A stretch of DNA of 64,000 bases from NCBI RefSeq assembly GCF_000003815.2, contig NC_049981.1:8130085-8194084 (forward strand), in the 5' to 3' direction. Position 1 is the stretch's first letter. The number at the start of each line of letters is the position of its first letter. This document shows positions 38,001 to 50,103 of this stretch, piece by piece. The translations under genes and the position numbers were made by a program. The notes below the pieces were generated by a model. It had not been told where the DNA came from and made no database searches. It was given only the letters and a program-made list of their open reading frames with translations. Source of the stretch: Branchiostoma floridae. Taxonomy: Eukaryota > Chordata > Leptocardii > Amphioxiformes > Branchiostomatidae.

Positions 38001-40371
38001 AGTTTAATCTTGAACTACGTATACCTGTACACGAGAATCTAACACCCGCCCTTGATTAAAACGTTTATAATGTACAGTTGAAAGGGAGATGTTCTCGGTG
38101 ATTTTTTGTCACCGCGAAGATTCTGCCCCCCTACCTCTTGTTTCAACTGTGAACTTAGAACTACCGCGAACACTCTATTTTCTCCATACCTCAGTACACA
38201 AGAATGTAGGGACAATATATCATAGGGAACTACTTGTACCAGCAATACGTGTCGGTGAGGTCGTCTTTTCAAGAATTCCGTATGCTCATTTACTCAATAC
38301 CTCACCATGGCTCCGATGTAAAGTAGTTTTAATAATCTCGAAGTTTGGTTCCATGAAAGGTCTACTATTGCCGTGTTTACGGGTGATTTCCCGCATGGCT
38401 AGTGAGGCCGTGATTCGTGTTTGTCCAGGTGTTGTCGTACGGAAAACTATTGCACGGTAGTTGTGTAACTCCGTTTGTTTTGTAAAGAGTGATGCGAAAG
38501 CCGTTATCTAATGGAGAGAAGTGTAACGACACCTATGTTGTGTTGTTCCGGTACAGGTGCGTGTGTACCAGATCATGGCACCGAAGCTCGCCTGGCAGGT
38601 GGACGGAAATCGCCTGGTGTCGTCCCGGCTGATCGGACTGCACGGCTCCGGCTGGGAAGTCTTCAACATCAAGCCGGCTGTACAGGACTGGGTCGCCGAC
38701 AAAAACGCCAACTTTGGCCTCCTGGTCACGATAGCATCATTGACTGGCAGCAGCCTCGACCAGGGTCTCATCAGGTGCTTTTCAATTCCCGATATTCCTG
38801 TTGTTCTCTCTTTCTTTATTTTCTTTAAGTTTCCTGATTCTTTTCGACATGTTTATCGTGGAATGTTTGTACGTTTGACTTACACTCTACACATGTGTAT
38901 CCAGATTCGCCAAAAGGAAGGAGCACCACAGAAGTAAGGAGCCGATCCTCGTTCTCTTTAGTGACGACGGCAGACCGAGATCAGCATCTGCAGCTACCTA
39001 TGAAAGTATGTAGAATGTGTTACCTGGAAAGTTACAGTTATTAAAATGAACTTTGTGATTCTTTAAGAAAATTCACTATCAGTATAACACGATTTTATTC
39101 AATCCTACATGAATGGTCAAAAACATTTCTTCAAAAACATTTCTGCACCATGACGATTCGAATACATTACTTAAATGACAAGACAGGAAACATCTAACAT
39201 CAGATATTGTAACGGTGAAGACTACGATTACTATGACAGCACGTCAACAAACCAAGAAATCTTGAACAACTACTACGACCCAAGCCCCGACACACAACAG
39301 CAGTGGCGGAACGAAAGGACAAATACGGTGGAGAAAACAGTGATCAGGAAAAACAACAGAACGCGCGTGGAGAGGGCGGCACAGCGATATAAAACGTGAG
39401 TTAGCTTCCTCGGTGAACCCTTCCATCATTCTAACAACGTCTTCTCTACTAGTAGTTTCTTGTTTTATCTACCTTCCTTCATTCTATCCATCCACCATCC
39501 GTCCATCCATCCATCCATCCATCCATCCATCCATCCATCCATCCATCCATCCATCCATCCATCCATCCATCCATCCATCCATCCATCCATCCATCCATCC
39601 ATCCACCATCCATCCATCCATCCTTCCATCCATCCACCATACATACATACATAACAGTTACATACATACATACTTCTTTAAAAAAAACTCAGCATCTGTA
39701 ACTACTAGTACGTTTCCAGCTCATGCCTTGGACATGTTCGTTTCAGTAACAGACAATTTGAGCCGTGCACTAGACGAAACTTGTACGTGGACTTTGACGC
39801 CATCGGCTGGTCGGGATGGATCATCTCTCCTAAGGGCTACAACGCTTACCACTGCAAGGGCAAGTGTCCATTCCCCTTGGGACAGTCACAGAAACCCACC
39901 AACCACGCCACGGTTCAATCCATCATGAACGCGCTAAGGTCAGTTGTTGCACTCTCTCTTTACCATAACTTTGCAATGATCAACAGTGTAGGAGACTCTC
40001 AAACCATTAGATCATCTGACATAGTCTGTTACATAGACGCGTAAAATTGGTACATTTATCATACGTTGGAACACTGTCAGATTAACTCAAGAGAAAAACT
40101 CACCGTCTCATACATCATCCCTATTACAACTGTTGTCGCCATCGTTGTGATACGTCGGAATTGTTGTTGGATTATGTTACAAACAGCGAAAGTTTGTTCC
40201 ATTGTTAAATCGTTTTTGTCTCTCCCCTTTAGGTTACAAGAAGACGTTGGCCAGCCATGCTGCGTACCAAACAAACTCTACTCCATCAACCTTCTCTACT
40301 TCGACGACGAAGAAAATGTTATATTGAAACAGTACGATGACATGGTAGCAGCAAACTGCGGCTGTCACTAG
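35022..40371 (+). CDS. admp: Admp, BMP/TGF-beta family ligand (seven exons)
   Basis: Exons are 35022-35304, 37855-37997, 38557-38774, 38905-39005, a fifth ending at 39395 with an uncertain start (39183 to 39221), 39747-39938 and 40233-40371. The protein starts [19 protein letters not shown] (signal peptide), then a TGF-beta propeptide ([36 protein letters not shown]). A furin-type RVER lies late in exon 5. The mature domain has all seven cysteines: [53 protein letters not shown] and the terminal CGCH. The pattern [19 protein letters not shown] and [10 protein letters not shown]-type ending is Admp-like rather than BMP2/4- or BMP3-like. Known Admp is a dorsally expressed BMP ligand that acts ventrally. 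Exon 4 to 5 phases do not fit cleanly (see findings). The gene lies in tandem with Pinhead, an antagonist in ascidians. Confidence 0.83.
37575..37650. repeat. short inverted repeat in Admp intron 1
   Basis: GGTACCATCCTCCGTA is inverted at the right as TACGGAGGATGGTACC with about 40 bases between. Probably a MITE remnant. Confidence 0.6.
39501..39636. repeat. (ATCC)n microsatellite in Admp intron 5
   Basis: It is a near-perfect CATC tetranucleotide run with a few interruptions after 39606. It produces spurious Ser/Ile/His/Pro-repeat frames on the plus strand and Met/Asp/Gly/Trp-repeat frames on the minus strand, none of them genes. Confidence 0.97.
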
Positions 40372-41366
40372 TACAGAATCCTCTCTAGATACATACTTTG
40401 TAAAAACAGACATTCGTCCATTATTTATACAGAACTAAAGCCGAACCATGTGAGCTGACACCATGTTGCTTTCAGGTCCACACTTTCTCGGTGCTTCAGG
40501 CAAAGGACATTGCTTGAAATTTCTTTAAGGTGATAAAAGTTATCTATACCTTACAATCAGAACAAAGCCTTTCCACAAGAAATCGAAACAAGACACAAAG
40601 GAAACGCTACTAGACTAGTAGACTCGGATTGATACTTTGAAAGTGACACTTCGGTCTTGTTGTTCTGGTGGTACAGACAGTACAAGAGAAAACGGGTAGC
40701 GAGACAGACATGGTCAGAATACACACAGTAGTAACCTTCTTATTGATGGCCGTTTTATGCAAAACAAGTCAGTATTTTGGGTACCTTGGTTTTGGATATT
40801 TAAAGAGGTACCCGCGGTGTTTGAATTGTGGGGAGCATTCATTCGGGCGCACGGGAAAGGTAAATAATCCCGATTCTGCCCTCAGCTTTTTCTGTAAATC
40901 GGCGCCTTGACTACAAAAGCAGTATTGTTACTGTATATAATGAAATATATCGCGTCAGATATCTTGCCAGTCGGAGGGACGAGGGGCAGATTCAAACGTA
41001 ACAGTCAGCCCGAGCTCAAACTGCCATTTGTGAAAATTGTGTAAAATATCATGGGTACTAATAGTTTATTTAAAAAAATGTGAATATACAGATATTCCTT
41101 TCTGATGGCTGATGGCATTTTAAGCGTAGTTAAGACAAAACTGACACCAAATTGAACACACGCCAGCACAAAATGAACGCTGATACAGGTCTACGACAGC
41201 TGTGTGTATCTAATTGATGTAAAAACGATGTTTCCGTAGCTTTAGTTTTTTTATACTCCATACTTTGTACTAACGTGTAACGCATAAGGTAAAGAGGATC
41301 TTGAAAACGTACACTTTATGTTTGAGATGTAAATATGGTATTTGGAAAAGTATACATTGTCTCGTC

Positions 41367-41372
41367 AATAAA
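41367..41372 (+). promoter_or_regulatory. candidate poly(A) signal of Admp
   Basis: This AATAAA lies about 1 kb after the Admp stop codon, in AT-rich sequence. Confidence 0.5.
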
Positions 41373-41988
41373 AAGTAAACAATCGTGCATATCTGTCTTC
41401 AATATTTGTGTCTGATCTCATTAAACCGTTTTAGGGCCTTCATATTGAAACTGAATTAGCAGGAATCAAGCAGAATCAGCCGGAATGAAGTATTTGCCAC
41501 ATTCGGGTGGGAATTCCAAATGGACATTATATATATATATATCCCCTTCCCACACGAGAAGGAATGAGCCAAAATGCCGTCAGAATGAAAGTTCTTCTCT
41601 ATTCCTGGGAATTCGTAGTATATCATAGAAATTCTCACTGCATTCCAGATATCCCTTCGGCCACATTCTGGCAGGATTCGAATTAAGTGGCTTGCCGTTC
41701 CGGTTCTTCATCGAATGAGATAAGAATGTTTCGAATAATGTTGTGATGCGGTCATACTGCAGTTAAAATAGTTCGGGAACTTCATTTTAACCGACCATTA
41801 CCACCTGTTGATTTCACATTCGCGGATAGAGCATCAGAGCTGTTCACGTAACAAGGCCGAGAAAGAAACTTTCCCTCGATCATGTCCGGTGTATTATATG
41901 ATTAACAGTATGCGCCATATTATCAAATGCTTTTGTGGGCACCATGGCTAATGTTGTTGGTGGGACGCCCTATACAGTGGGCAAAGTT

Positions 41989-42140
41989 ACTCTCCAAGCA
42001 GAGGTTAGGCTCCGGCTGTTTTTTAAACGATTTTTTTTAGTTGCTTTTATCAGGCTTTCTATTTTGTATTGTATACCTGGTATTGTCAAAACCTAGTTTG
42101 GCTGGCGGACTTCAAGAAACAATACAAAGCTAGAGGACGC
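41989..42140. mobile_element. MITE fragment, CTCTCCAAGCAGAGGTTAGG end
   Basis: The left end matches the terminus of the elements at 45595 and 53727 ('aggttaggctccggctgttttt'). The right half is shorter and degraded ('caatacaaagctagagg'). Confidence 0.6.
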
Positions 42141-42513
42141 TGTGCCTAGAGTCAGAGAGTCCTTGCGGTATTGGCCCAATGATTCATACGAAACGGCCTG
42201 TGTCAAAATTTGTTGCAATCTTGTTACTTTTTTGGTTGATGATCAGACCGGCGATTTGAGTCGGTGGCATTACTTTCTCCTTTTCAGTCGTTTTCTGATA
42301 GGCCTTTCACTATCGATGTTTTCTACGTCCCAAATTTCTAGGCCTTTGATGGCAAGGCGAACAGAAATGTGATTTCGAAAAAAAAGAGGAAATACCGCGA
42401 GGATCTCTAACCGATTTACATTTTGGCTTGTGGCCTTCAGAAGCAGACATCTGTAACATTATCTGTATACGTACTCGTCAATCGGCATAAGCTACCATTC
42501 GGTTTAATGGTGG

Positions 42514-42781
42514 GGTCACACATGCGTATATACTCAAGTCCGTTTGAGGCGCGTATGAAGCTGGGAAAATAGTACAAATTGGACAAATATAGATACATAA
42601 CATGCCAGATGAGTTAGCTGACCGAGAAGTATGGTTAGCGACCCAGCTAACTCGTCTGACATGTTACCTGTTTACGTTTGTCCAATTTCTAATATTTTTC
42701 CAACGACCAGTGGGGCCTGGTGGAGGTAAATACTGCCATGCACGCCTCATACGGACTTAAATATCTACGCACGTGTGAACC
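42514..42781. mobile_element. hairpin MITE
   Basis: GGTCACACATGCGTATATAC at the left pairs imperfectly with TATCTACGCACGTGTGAACC at the right. Inner pairs include 'aagtccgtttgaggcg' with 'cgcctcatacggactt', and 'atgagttagctg' with 'cagctaactcgt'. Confidence 0.75.
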
Positions 42782-43278
42782 GACTAAGATATGTCATAGA
42801 CGAGTAGTAGATGTGTGGATTGAACAAAATATATATGGCGATAAATTGTATCAGAATTCTATACGCCAGGGAGAATTCGTTTGGTGACAACTCATTAGTG
42901 AAAATTTCACTCCAGGAGAGTAAGATATTTTGCAGCGTTTACTGCTGGTCCTTATTATGTTCATCATTATCCGTGTACTTCGATTTCTGACTTCAGTAGT
43001 TGAAGGAAATCAATATACATCAAATAAATAACAAACTAGAAAGGCCGACATTTGCTTAAGAGCAAATACAGCATATTTCAGCCATACCCCTTCCCACGCA
43101 ACATTGGACTGTTCCAAATCACCCCTGCGCAAAAATGGAACATCCTCTTAACAGTACATTATCCCCCAAAGTGGACTGGTATTGTGAATTGATTCCAGGT
43201 AAAAACAGAGCTTGCTTCTATTTTTCAGAAAATGACAATAATCACACCTTCCATTCAGAAAATTTTCATCATGACTGA

Positions 43279-43322
43279 AAATTGTTGAATGACTTCATGT
43301 AATGTCATTAACAATTTTCAGT
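43279..43322. repeat. 44-base hairpin
   Basis: CTGAAAATTGTTGAATGAC pairs with GTCATTAACAATTTTCAG around a short loop. It is too isolated to call a microRNA. Confidence 0.5.
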
Positions 43323-44504
43323 AACTAGGTGTAAGTTTAAAAAAGTATAAGCTCCTTGTGATGTGGGTACATTTATTATTGCAGTGAACTTTTTTTATTC
43401 AAGTAGGGCATACGATTTAATAATTATCAAGCAGGTGCAGGTACTGTAGGAGCGTTTGTTTTCTTCAAGCTGTAAAACTGTTAAACTGTTTTACTTTGTA
43501 TGCAATCAGCCATCGAGCCTATTCTTATTTTAGTTTAACAACTTCCTGCCAGACCCGGAAGATACGATTGAACCTTGTTCGAGGATTTATTTTCGTCTGT
43601 CTGGTCAGTCTGTTCATACCCTCGAGGCTGGCACTGAGAGTGTTTTATTGGGCTGAAACTCTGGCAGTTTAAAGTTACTTACAATTTAAATGTTCAACTT
43701 CAAAGTTTATGTCAAACAACAACAGCACTAGGAAATGTGGCCACTATAGACAGGTGGTCACTATAGAGAAAATGCTGATCTATTGACTAGGAGCCATACG
43801 TTACACATGATCATTAATCATATAAACATTGCACAGGTAAGCCAATTGTTTAGATGTACAATTAAGTTCAAATAATTCTGAAGAGAAATATTGATGAGAA
43901 AATAATCATTCTCGCCACTGTCTAACTTATAATTACGTATCAAAACTAAACGCAGATTTTCTAACTAACGCACCTTTCCCCGACTTCATCAAAGGACCGC
44001 CGGCTATCAATCAAACACGGCTGTTGATTAGACTTAGAGTTTCAAACAGCCATGTGCTGTGTGCCAGTTGACAGCGAACTTCATGCTACGTGATGTTTTA
44101 CATTGCTTGGACCTTCTTTCCTACAGCGGTGCTTCTACAAAATATTTAGACTGTAACACTGAGTCCCACATGTTTTATAGAATAGAATTTGACGCAGAAC
44201 AGCGTTTTTTGCTGGGTATTTTTCTTGAAACATGTTCGTGGGAATATCAGCGAGGCGGCGACGTAGGGATATCAGACCGTCAACAAAAGTCGCACGGCGG
44301 CTAACGGCGCATCGAAGATACTAGCGCTATAAATAAGCGCTTCAACTAAGGATGGCAACCCGTACAATATTTTTGTATACTGTTGAGCTAAGTAAAGTTT
44401 GTTGTTTATGAGGTTTTAGTTGTCTTTGAAGCTTTGACCCGAAATATTTTAAAGTCAAACTGCTGAAGAGAAGTAAGTGACTGCTACGATTATCGTAGAT
44501 ATGG

Positions 44505-44640
44505 CCCTAAAAAGCTTCCGGGGGGGCTTCGCCCACCTGGGTCCCCCCCCCCCCCTCCCCACAGTGGCCCTGCCCCTGGACCCCGCCAGGGACATTCGGC
44601 GGCCCCCGGACCCCTGTCCGACGCTTTGAAAAAATCCTGG
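44505..44640. repeat. GC-rich repeat fragment
   Basis: The segment has runs of G and C ('ccgggggggcttcgcccacc', 'ggcggcccccggacccc') that stand out from AT-rich flanks. The family is not recognised. Confidence 0.35.
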
Positions 44641-45054
44641 CGAGAAGTCTGTACGGCCTGAGTCTTCAAGTTAACGTATTGTGTGGTCCCGCTTATGAAT
44701 ATTAATTAGCCTTCGCTTTCCTCTTCGCTGATTGGCTGAACCATTAATTGAATTAACTCTTCCTGCCGGCTAGACGCAGGTGCAGATGTCGGCTCTGTGG
44801 GGTGAACGTCCGAAAGATCATGGCATGGAGAACGAAAGAAAACCAATTTCCCCTAAAAAAAGTGCTGTGATTAAGCCTTTTACAGTACTTTAAGCCAAAA
44901 ATTTTACTTGGATCATTTTACCAACTATCTTATGCCTATCTATACCAAATGTTACTCATACCAGGGTACAGGGATGCAAAATATACCGCGTATAAGACCG
45001 TCAACAACAGTCGCACGGAGCTAACAGCGCAGCGAAAATACCATCGCTAGCGTT

Positions 45055-45225
45055 NNNNNNNNNNNNNNNNNNNNNNNNNNNNNNNNNNNNNNNNNNNNNN
45101 NNNNNNNNNNNNNNNNNNNNNNNNNNNNNNNNNNNNNNNNNNNNNNNNNNNNNNNNNNNNNNNNNNNNNNNNNNNNNNNNNNNNNNNNNNNNNNNNNNNN
45201 NNNNNNNNNNNNNNNNNNNNNNNNN
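45055..45225. other. assembly gap (171 N)
   Basis: The gap adjoins the start of the duplicated segment. The sequence before it (44991-45054) repeats 44270-44335. Confidence 0.95.
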
Positions 45226-45594
45226 TGTTTTCGGCATTTTGAGTTTGCTTTCAGTATTTTTCGAGTGGTTTTTGGTGGACTTCAAGTTATTTTCGGGTGT
45301 TTTCGGGTTATTTTGGTATTTAGTGAGACCCCATCATTTCTGCTTGAAGAATCCTGCATTATTTCCCTCGACCGAGGAGAAAATGATTCAAGGAAAAGCA
45401 ACCAGTAGATGAAAATGAAATAAAATTTAGAAAAAAGTTCGGCTGTTTTCGAGTTCTGTGCGATTGTTTATGCTTATGTTTTCGGTGGTTTCGATTTGTT
45501 TTTGATAGATTTCAAATTCAAGTTGTTTTCGGTAATCAGTGAAAATTGTTTTCGGTATTTCGTGACCGGCGCATGCCGGTAAACGCTTCCTAAA

Positions 45595-45800
45595 GGTACT
45601 CTCCAAGCAGAGGTTAGGATCCGGCTGTTTTTTTAAACTTTTTTTAGTCGTTTTTTTTATCATGCTTTCTATTTCGTCATGTTTCTTGACGTCCGCCAGC
45701 CTAACGGTGACGTCAAGAAACATGACAATAGAAAGCCTGATAAAAACGACTAAGAAATAAAACCGTCAAAAATAGCCGGAGCCTATTAAACCTCTGTAAC
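45595..45800. mobile_element. MITE, CTCTCCAAGCAGAGGTTAGG end, inverted arms
   Basis: The arms are 'ggatccggctgttttt ... ttatcatgctttctatttcg' and the inverse '... caatagaaagcctgataaaa ... atagccggagcc'. Its exact copy is at 53727-53935 within the duplication. Confidence 0.7.
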
Positions 45801-47869
45801 CTCAAATTCTACCTATCATGAGCACGTCAGTCGTCATCCATAAATTTATGCTAGAAGCTGCTAACAAAAAATGCTTGCAAAATCATGCCCGAAAGCTGAT
45901 TGCATGTAGTTACAGTCTCAAAGACGTAAAAAACATAGTGTGATACATAACACATTTGACATGTCTAATCAACTATATGATACAATGTACTTAGTATACT
46001 GTTGTCGGGTTTGACTTTTTATTTTGTCTATTTCTTTATTTGACTTATTCTTTAAAGGCAGTGGTTAATGACCTGGTCCACGTTTTGTATAATAATGATT
46101 GGACTTTGTACTCTCCAAACAGAGGTTAGGCTTTCTATTTTGTATTGTATCTTCATAATCTTGTATTGTCGAAACCTGGCTGGCGGACTTCAAGAAACAA
46201 TATAAAATAGAAAGTTCGATAAAAACGACTAAAAGACTAATAAAATGTATTTCATTTTCCACTGCATTCACTGAGTAACATAGCAAAATAATCTCCGTGG
46301 ACAGGGAGCTGTTTGTAGCGGTCCCTCTCTATCTAATGGATGAATGTATGTGCGCTCATTCTGAATTATCAAGGAGGTAAAAATAATCCTCATTGTTCTC
46401 AGTATCTTACATATGGCGGATCTTTAATACATTTAACTCATTATGATAACGTTACAGATAATTTTCGAGTATTCGAAATCTTAGCTTACCATTATCTACG
46501 GAAAACTGATGAAACAAGAGTTCGTAGACCTCAGGCCTGCATGAAATGTATTGGGTTTCTGTAGACCTATTGTGTATTTTTGCCTTTTTGTCTGTGGTAC
46601 GTGGTTGGAAAAATGAGCTTTTTACCGTGTTGGTTGTGCACCATGCAAAAGTCTGACTCTGAAATTCCATTTTCTGAATTTGTAAGTTTGGACATGGATG
46701 AACATTTCTTATTTTGGATTTGTTAACTTATGTAACCAACCACAGTACTTTGAAGTTGTTGAGACGCTACCTTTTTTTGTCTCAGATGGCCCATGCACAT
46801 GTAGTTACTCTGTCACATGATATACTAATATCTTCCTATTTCAATGTACTGACCTAATGCAGCTGCTAAGTCTCCTTGGTTTGTGTTCTTCCAATGATAT
46901 TCATTAAAGATTTATTTCTGGGGTGTTATTCACTTGACATCGGAATGTTACTTGCATAATTTGACCAATGATACTTTTATCTGTAGTTCCATAGACATTA
47001 GACAATATGAATAGTGGTAGCCCCCATGCAGCAGCAACAGTTAGTCCCCAGGGTGGTATGATATTTTCATTCAATCCATCCAACCCAAACCTAAATCTCC
47101 TGTAGTATCTAAGCCAAATTTAACAGCATAATTTACTATGAAAAATGTCCTTGTCAATCCCATTTATAGATGGCAAGCTGCTGGCAATGGAAGCTTTGAA
47201 AAGTTCAGAAGCTGTTGTAGTCAGAGCAAACACCCAGCAAACATCCCTGCAAACCAATGAGCAGTTGCTTAGAAGGGGAATTTCATCATATATTTGCCGC
47301 GACAAAATGCAACCAACGATACTGAATTTAAAACAGAACAAAGCTAAGCCTCCACCACTTAACCCTGCCTGTACCATAGATTAAGCAGGCCCAAAAACCA
47401 AGCGAATATGACTAGCCCAAAACAACATATTACCTGTATACAGTATGGAAATGGCATTACCAAAGAAACAAAAAGAAACACAGGACAAATCATACACATA
47501 CCTTTCTCTTATGCCCACACTCTATACAGTTCTCCTCCACATTAGAAAATTGCATCTTCTTCTGTTTAAGTTCAAGTTCAACCATGATTGCCAACAGGGT
47601 AAAGGAACTTGTACCGAAACTTAAAACTCAGTACTATACAGCTCTAGAAACACCACAAAGAGTAATAAGCAAACTCCAATTATACCTGACCAACAGATAT
47701 ATAATCTTGTACACTCCCGTCATCTGGCAAACTGTCAGTGCCACTAAGTAACCTGATACATTGAAGGTGGCCCAGGCCAGATGATGGTTCTACACCCAAC
47801 CATAATCTGTTTTTAAAACCAAGCAGATATTGGGAGGATGCCCCAACCACACAAAAACAGGATCAACCT

Positions 47870-48450
47870 ATACAGTATCAAGTTCAAGCACTAGGAGGCC
47901 CAAAATCAAACCTGACCACCAGGACACCACAAACAACTCACGTACCAAATAGCAACACAATGGTACCTTGCGTTCCGGAGATACAGCGCACGCCCCGTGC
48001 CCGCACAAAAGGTAACCTAAAATGTCAAGTTCAAGCACCAAGGGCGCCAAAATCAAAATTGAGCATTATTCAGCCACCGCCGACACATGTGCCAAATATC
48101 ATCGCGCCAGCACCAGCCGTTCAGAAGATATAACTCCGGAAACACCCCTCTCGGACACAAAATTCGACCTGCCGGGTCAAGTTCAAACGCGACAAGGCCC
48201 AAAGTCAATCCTAGGCAACAGGCAACAACCCCCCACCCATGCACCAAAAATCGTTGCAATCGCGCGTATCGTTCCGGACACACAGCGCCAAAAGTGCCCC
48301 CAAAACACCAAAAATGCCACCTGCAATGTCAAGTTCAAACGCCAGGAGGCCCAAAATCAAACCTGAGTGTTAGGCTACCACCCCCAACCCACGTACCAAA
48401 AATCGTCGTGCTCGCACCATCCGTTCACGAGATACAGCGCCCTACATCCA
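47870..48450. repeat. about 150-bp tandem repeat, four units, only in duplication copy 1
   Basis: Each unit has a 'tcaagttcaaacgc' word, 'ggcccaaaatcaaacctga', 'caccaaaaatcgt' and 'gagatacagcgcc', starting near 47877, 48027, 48177 and 48330. The units are diverged. The open frames here follow the repeat and look non-coding. Confidence 0.7.
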
Positions 48451-48569
48451 CGGCTACCGAAAAGTTCCCACCAGCATCAAAACCATACCTGCATACATGC
48501 AGGTAATAATGTTTAGATACACATATAAGCAACGTTACAGTATTCTTATTGTCTGATAAATAATGCGGA

Positions 48570-48669
48570 AGTCCTCGTGACGTCACGTTTAAATATGGCG
48601 GCGCTAAGCTGAATCGGAGACACAGGCCACAGTCCATGTAGAGTTTGTAGCCGTTTCTGTTGTCTAGAG
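48570..48669 (+). promoter_or_regulatory. CRE/YY1-type promoter and candidate non-coding first exon, copy 1
   Basis: TGACGTCA (48578-48585) is followed by AAATATGGCGGC (a YY1-like ATGGCGGC at 48595-48602) and then about 65 bases ending CTAGAG|GTAAGT, a consensus splice donor. The 5' leader includes ATGTAG, a start codon directly followed by stop. This suggests a housekeeping-type transcript reading to the right, but no downstream coding exon is recognised. Confidence 0.5.
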
Positions 48670-49903
48670 GTAAGTTGTTGTGTAAGTCTCGGCTTGATGG
48701 TACACCGATTGTTATTAGGAATAGTTTGATAGTCGGAGATTTGTTGTGTTAAGCTACGTTAACGCTGGAATGACAAGTTTCTTGGGGCACGTCTCTGTCG
48801 ATTACACAGTTGTGATTTTGTGGTGTTGCGTGGGGAGGGGGGCAGTATGTTGGCCAGCATTTCAGTTTGTACTCTGATTTCAATTCGTGACTAGATGGCC
48901 AGTGATAACTTCGACTCTCGGTGTAGTTAGAGTCTATAACGTTACATGAAGTCCCTAGGTGCTGTTTGGTCTTCGTAACAAAGGATTTTCCATGGAAGCG
49001 GCGGTAATTGTTTTCATAATTCCACGCGTAAAGCGGCGGCCTACAGGAAAGTCTTTGTAGCTTTTCTCATAATTTTCTGCACCGATTCAAGTCTAATTCT
49101 GTCTTCCCTGAACCCATATCCTTCGATAACTCAAAATGATACATTAGTGCATGGGTGTTGGGTGTTGGGGTTCCTCGGAAAAATGATCAGACCTTCAAAT
49201 TTAATTATAAATATGGGGAGTGTTGCGCACTTGAGATGAGCAGATTTTTCACCAGACGCAGGTTTGTTGTCGTATTTCACAAGGATTCAAACCATCGGAG
49301 AAGGTTGAAGTGAAGAGTTTCTAACAGAATAATGTACCATCGACGTGAACCTGCCCAGCCCATGGCCCGGTATTTGTGCAGGCTGAGCCGCTGCCCCATG
49401 AGTAGAGTAGAGTGGCCCCAGCTTACCTGAGGGAAGATGATGGTTTGGATGGTGTGAGCTAGACCGTGCCACCATATATAGAAGACCGCACTTCTCATCT
49501 TACTTACAATCCCAACTTGTATGGAAGAGAAATACATAATAGACAAACTTCTACATCTTTGGTTTGATGTGGGGGTATTTGAGTTATTTTTTTATCTCTT
49601 TGCAGAGACTGTTTGCTTGGAATGTTAGCATATACAAACACAGTGGGAATCGTCAAACACTTGACGTATCATTAGCTGGTGCCTTGTGCCTGAGTTCTGA
49701 TGCCCCAACAGTGGAGACATAAGGCAGGCCCATATGGCAACAGTGCCTTTAACATAAACAAAAATCAACTTGAATGGCCAGGTATGTTGAGTTAAAGGAG
49801 CCTGGTCAGGTGAAACAAACATGAACTTCCTGTCCACCAACTGTAAAATGTTTGAAAATTGCAATTGGAAGTGGCAAACTTGAAAATAGAATGTAACGCT
49901 GGT

Positions 49904-50103
49904 TCACCTTTATCCGAGGGGTGACCTATATTCGTTGTTTGTACAAAAGGGTATTTAGGGATATAAAGTCGACAGACGGTGGTTTCAAATCGGAACATTT
50001 TTGAAAATATTGCAAATTTGAAACCACTGTCAGCATACTTAAGACTCCTAAATGTGCTCTTTTTAAAGACAATGGATAAAGGTCACCCCACGGATAAAGG
50101 TGA
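49904..50103. mobile_element. MITE with TTCACCTTTATCCG-type ends
   Basis: GTTCACCTTTATCCGAGGGG at the left is inverted as CCCCACGGATAAAGGTGAA at the right, with a paired inner 'acggtggtttcaaat' and 'atttgaaaccactgtc'. The second copy is at 55851-56050; a relative lies at 31325. Confidence 0.75.

Noticed and set aside
39361-39800. Loss of the first Admp cysteine through use of the acceptor at 39773
   Set aside because: Upstream acceptors at 39747 or 39753 restore [10 protein letters not shown] with correct phase, so the knot is intact.
39413-39928. Open frames with Ser-Ile-His-Pro or Trp-Met-Asp-Gly repeats
   Set aside because: They are translations of the (ATCC)n microsatellite in Admp intron 5 and overlap exon 6 in the wrong frame.
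43279-43322. microRNA precursor
   Set aside because: The arms are short, AT-rich and isolated; no conserved seed is recognised.
49277-49546. Minus-strand 89-residue frame conserved between the duplication copies (55224-55493)
   Set aside because: Identity only reflects the duplication; no similarity is recognised and an overlapping frame is equally open.
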